Assembly (NCBI GenBank): GCA_013215775.1
Contig: JABSQO010000014.1
Coordinates: 1-47,887 of the forward strand
Source of the DNA: Piscirickettsiaceae bacterium
GTDB lineage: Bacteria; Pseudomonadota; Gammaproteobacteria; Nitrosococcales; Methylophagaceae
Length of the DNA stretch: 47,887 nucleotides
Reading direction: 5' to 3'
Position 1 is the first letter of the stretch. Every line of letters begins with the position of its first letter. Positions 46,655 through 47,887 of the stretch are shown here, one piece after another. Position numbers and translations under genes: made by a program. The notes under the pieces were generated by a model. It was not told where the DNA came from, did not search any database, and worked only from the letters and a program-made list of their open reading frames with translations.

Positions 46655-47695
46655 TTAAAGAATATATATTACAGTGCCTAATGTGCCAAAAATATAGATA
46701 CTCGGATAAATCCATAATAAATAACGATCTATTGCCTCTGCAAGCTTAATTCGCCCATTATTTTCTAAATTCCTCAACATTACATTGAGTAAAATCACAA
46801 TCGTCGTAATAAAAAAGGTTCCAACAAGTAAGGCGTCAATAAATGTAATATATCCAAGCTTGGGTAATGCATTTGAGATAGAAAAATTAAACGCAATGAA
46901 CACGAGTAAATTTGAACCCGCCAAATCAATACGTTTTGCATAATCTCTCAAGAAGAAGGTAAACCATGACACAATAATAATCAGTGTCACCGGAATAAAT
47001 ATCTTTAAAATATAGTACACATAACGCCGCTCAGCTGTAAAAGCGATGGTAAAACGAGACCGTCCAGCGGGTGGGTCTATGATGTTCCTAATATCTGTTG
47101 AAAGATTAGTTATCTTCCATTCTTCCTCACCCGTAGTATTTTCTATTATTGAGAAGTCTTTCAGTTTTTTAAAAATGTATTTACCATTTGGTACCAATGT
47201 ATCAAGCTGTATTTCAAATAACTGTGTATCAAATGGGAATTGTCGAAAATCAAATTTCGTTGCCTGCATAACGACCGTTAAACGCTCTAAGAAGGTAATA
47301 TCACCCTCTGGCGTTACTGTTACCACACTGTTCTGAGGTTGGGAACGACCTTGTTGGTTATATATAACTGCGGCTGGAAAAGACGCCCCCTTCTCTATCA
47401 GTAATGCTCTCAGCGCAGCTTTATTTAAAGTTTTTATACTCAAACTATCGCTTACCTCATAAGCAAGCAATGGTTCATTCCATTTTGCCTTCACCGAAAG
47501 AACTGCTGTGAAATTTTTCTTCTTTTCGTTTATGTCTACAATTTGATGAATCCGAATACCAACTTCGACGGGGATAACATCAGATGCTGCCAGATTCGAC
47601 ACTTCAGCTTGTGCACTGGAAGTCAATATCACAGACCATGAAAATATCAACCAACATAATGTTTCCGATATTAATTTCTTATTCACAATCATCAT
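46655..47695 (-). CDS. Bacterial pentameric ligand-gated ion channel (Cys-loop receptor homologue)
   Basis: The 346-residue protein has a signal peptide (1-30), an extracellular beta-sandwich (about 40-222) with the hallmark FPFDTQ at 153-158, and four membrane helices: M1 about 226-248, pore-lining M2 about 256-276, M3 about 285-306, M4 about 325-345. As in GLIC and ELIC, the disulfide of the eukaryotic Cys-loop is missing. M2 reads SNLLVFIAFNFSISNALPK, close to the GLIC pattern IAFNIL....LPK, suggesting a cation pore. The gating signal (protons or an amine) is unknown. It follows a DUF1214 gene by 27 bases. Confidence 0.9.
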   Translation of the reverse strand: MMIVNKKLISETLCWLIFSWSVILTSSAQAEVSNLAASDVIPVEVGIRIHQIVDINEKKKNFTAVLSVKAKWNEPLLAYEVSDSLSIKTLNKAALRALLIEKGASFPAAVIYNQQGRSQPQNSVVTVTPEGDITFLERLTVVMQATKFDFRQFPFDTQLFEIQLDTLVPNGKYIFKKLKDFSIIENTTGEEEWKITNLSTDIRNIIDPPAGRSRFTIAFTAERRYVYYILKIFIPVTLIIIVSWFTFFLRDYAKRIDLAGSNLLVFIAFNFSISNALPKLGYITFIDALLVGTFFITTIVILLNVMLRNLENNGRIKLAEAIDRYLLWIYPSIYIFGTLGTVIYIL

Positions 47696-47722
47696 TAATC
47701 ATCCCGACAAGTTGTTATATCG

Positions 47723-47887
47723 CTATTTTTCCACTAAAATTAATTCTGGCACAGTCCATTCACCATTAAAGTAAGCTTCCTTTGGCCGGTAAATACGTAA
47801 TGTGGCCGTCCAACCTTCAAATGTTTCCATATAGTTATTGGCATTTTTATCACCGCCAAAATTAATGGTGACTGAACCATCTTCTCC
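47723..47887 (-). CDS. DUF1214 domain protein, C-terminal end, cut by window edge
   Basis: The last 54 codons of a gene enter from the right and end at TAG 47723-47725. The piece contains NNYMETFEGWTATLRIYRPK and FNGEWTVPELILV, the pattern of the DUF1254/DUF1214 C terminus. These secreted or membrane-attached proteins are common but poorly understood. Only the tail is visible, so domain order and start are not known. It lies directly upstream of the ion channel gene, probably in one operon. Confidence 0.75.
   Translation of the reverse strand, partial: GEDGSVTINFGGDKNANNYMETFEGWTATLRIYRPKEAYFNGEWTVPELILVEK

Noticed and set aside
1-47887. CRISPR arrays, rRNA genes, intact tRNA genes, integrases or plasmid replication genes
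   Set aside because: I looked for regularly spaced repeats and for these families on both strands and found none; only tRNA-fMet fragments are present.

Overview
The window looks like a chromosomal segment of an AT-rich marine-type gammaproteobacterium. Evidence for this is the conserved order (all on the minus strand) rimP-nusA-infB-rbfA-truB-rpsO-pnp, proton-translocating PntA/PntB, a PQQ alcohol dehydrogenase, and the RND/LolA-like/beta-barrel trio common in hydrocarbon- and methanol-using marine gammaproteobacteria. A relative of Methylophaga or Cycloclasticus is my guess from gene content only; no rRNA or intact tRNA is present to settle it.

Layout. 1-7.5 kb: translation/transcription core operon, entering from the right and running off the left edge inside pnp. 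7.6-13.6 kb: a decayed tRNA-fMet-derived repeat, a small membrane protein, and a minus-strand operon cysC - DHH phosphoesterase - rmlA - rmlC - rmlD - rmlB. 13.6-22.8 kb: a second decayed copy of the repeat, an Old Yellow Enzyme plus glutaredoxin with a truncated pirin behind them, an export cluster (RND permease, LolA-like protein, outer-membrane protein, alpha/beta hydrolase), and a divergent GST/TetR pair with two operator palindromes. 22.8-25.7 kb: pntAB. 25.9-35.2 kb: ankyrin protein, di-heme cytochrome c, PQQ alcohol dehydrogenase, OFA-type MFS transporter, then a histidine kinase and a sigma54 response regulator; a sigma54 promoter with two matching upstream palindromes precedes the MFS gene. 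35.2-43.8 kb: IS3 remnant, then a polysaccharide operon (ugd, three glycosyltransferases, two paralogous sulfotransferases, an unknown membrane protein) with galU divergent. 43.8-47.9 kb: the best preserved copy of the tRNA-fMet repeat, a LapG-like cysteine protease with a small secreted protein, an AraC regulator, a bacterial pentameric ligand-gated channel and the tail of a DUF1214 protein.

How parts may work together. GalU and Ugd make UDP-glucuronate, RmlABCD make dTDP-L-rhamnose, CysC makes PAPS, the two sulfotransferases would use PAPS and the DHH protein could recycle the PAP by-product. Together this suggests a sulfated, uronate- and possibly rhamnose-containing surface polysaccharide. 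Separately, the kinase/regulator pair probably switches on the transporter + PQQ dehydrogenase operon by sigma54, with electrons passing to a nearby c-type cytochrome.

The most unusual structural signal is the set of three divergent copies (7.58, 13.62 and 43.82 kb) of the 3' half of tRNA-fMet joined to the same roughly 90-bp tail. The oldest-looking copy sits exactly where metY normally precedes rimP. This fits repeated island insertion into metY, though no integrase is visible in the window.
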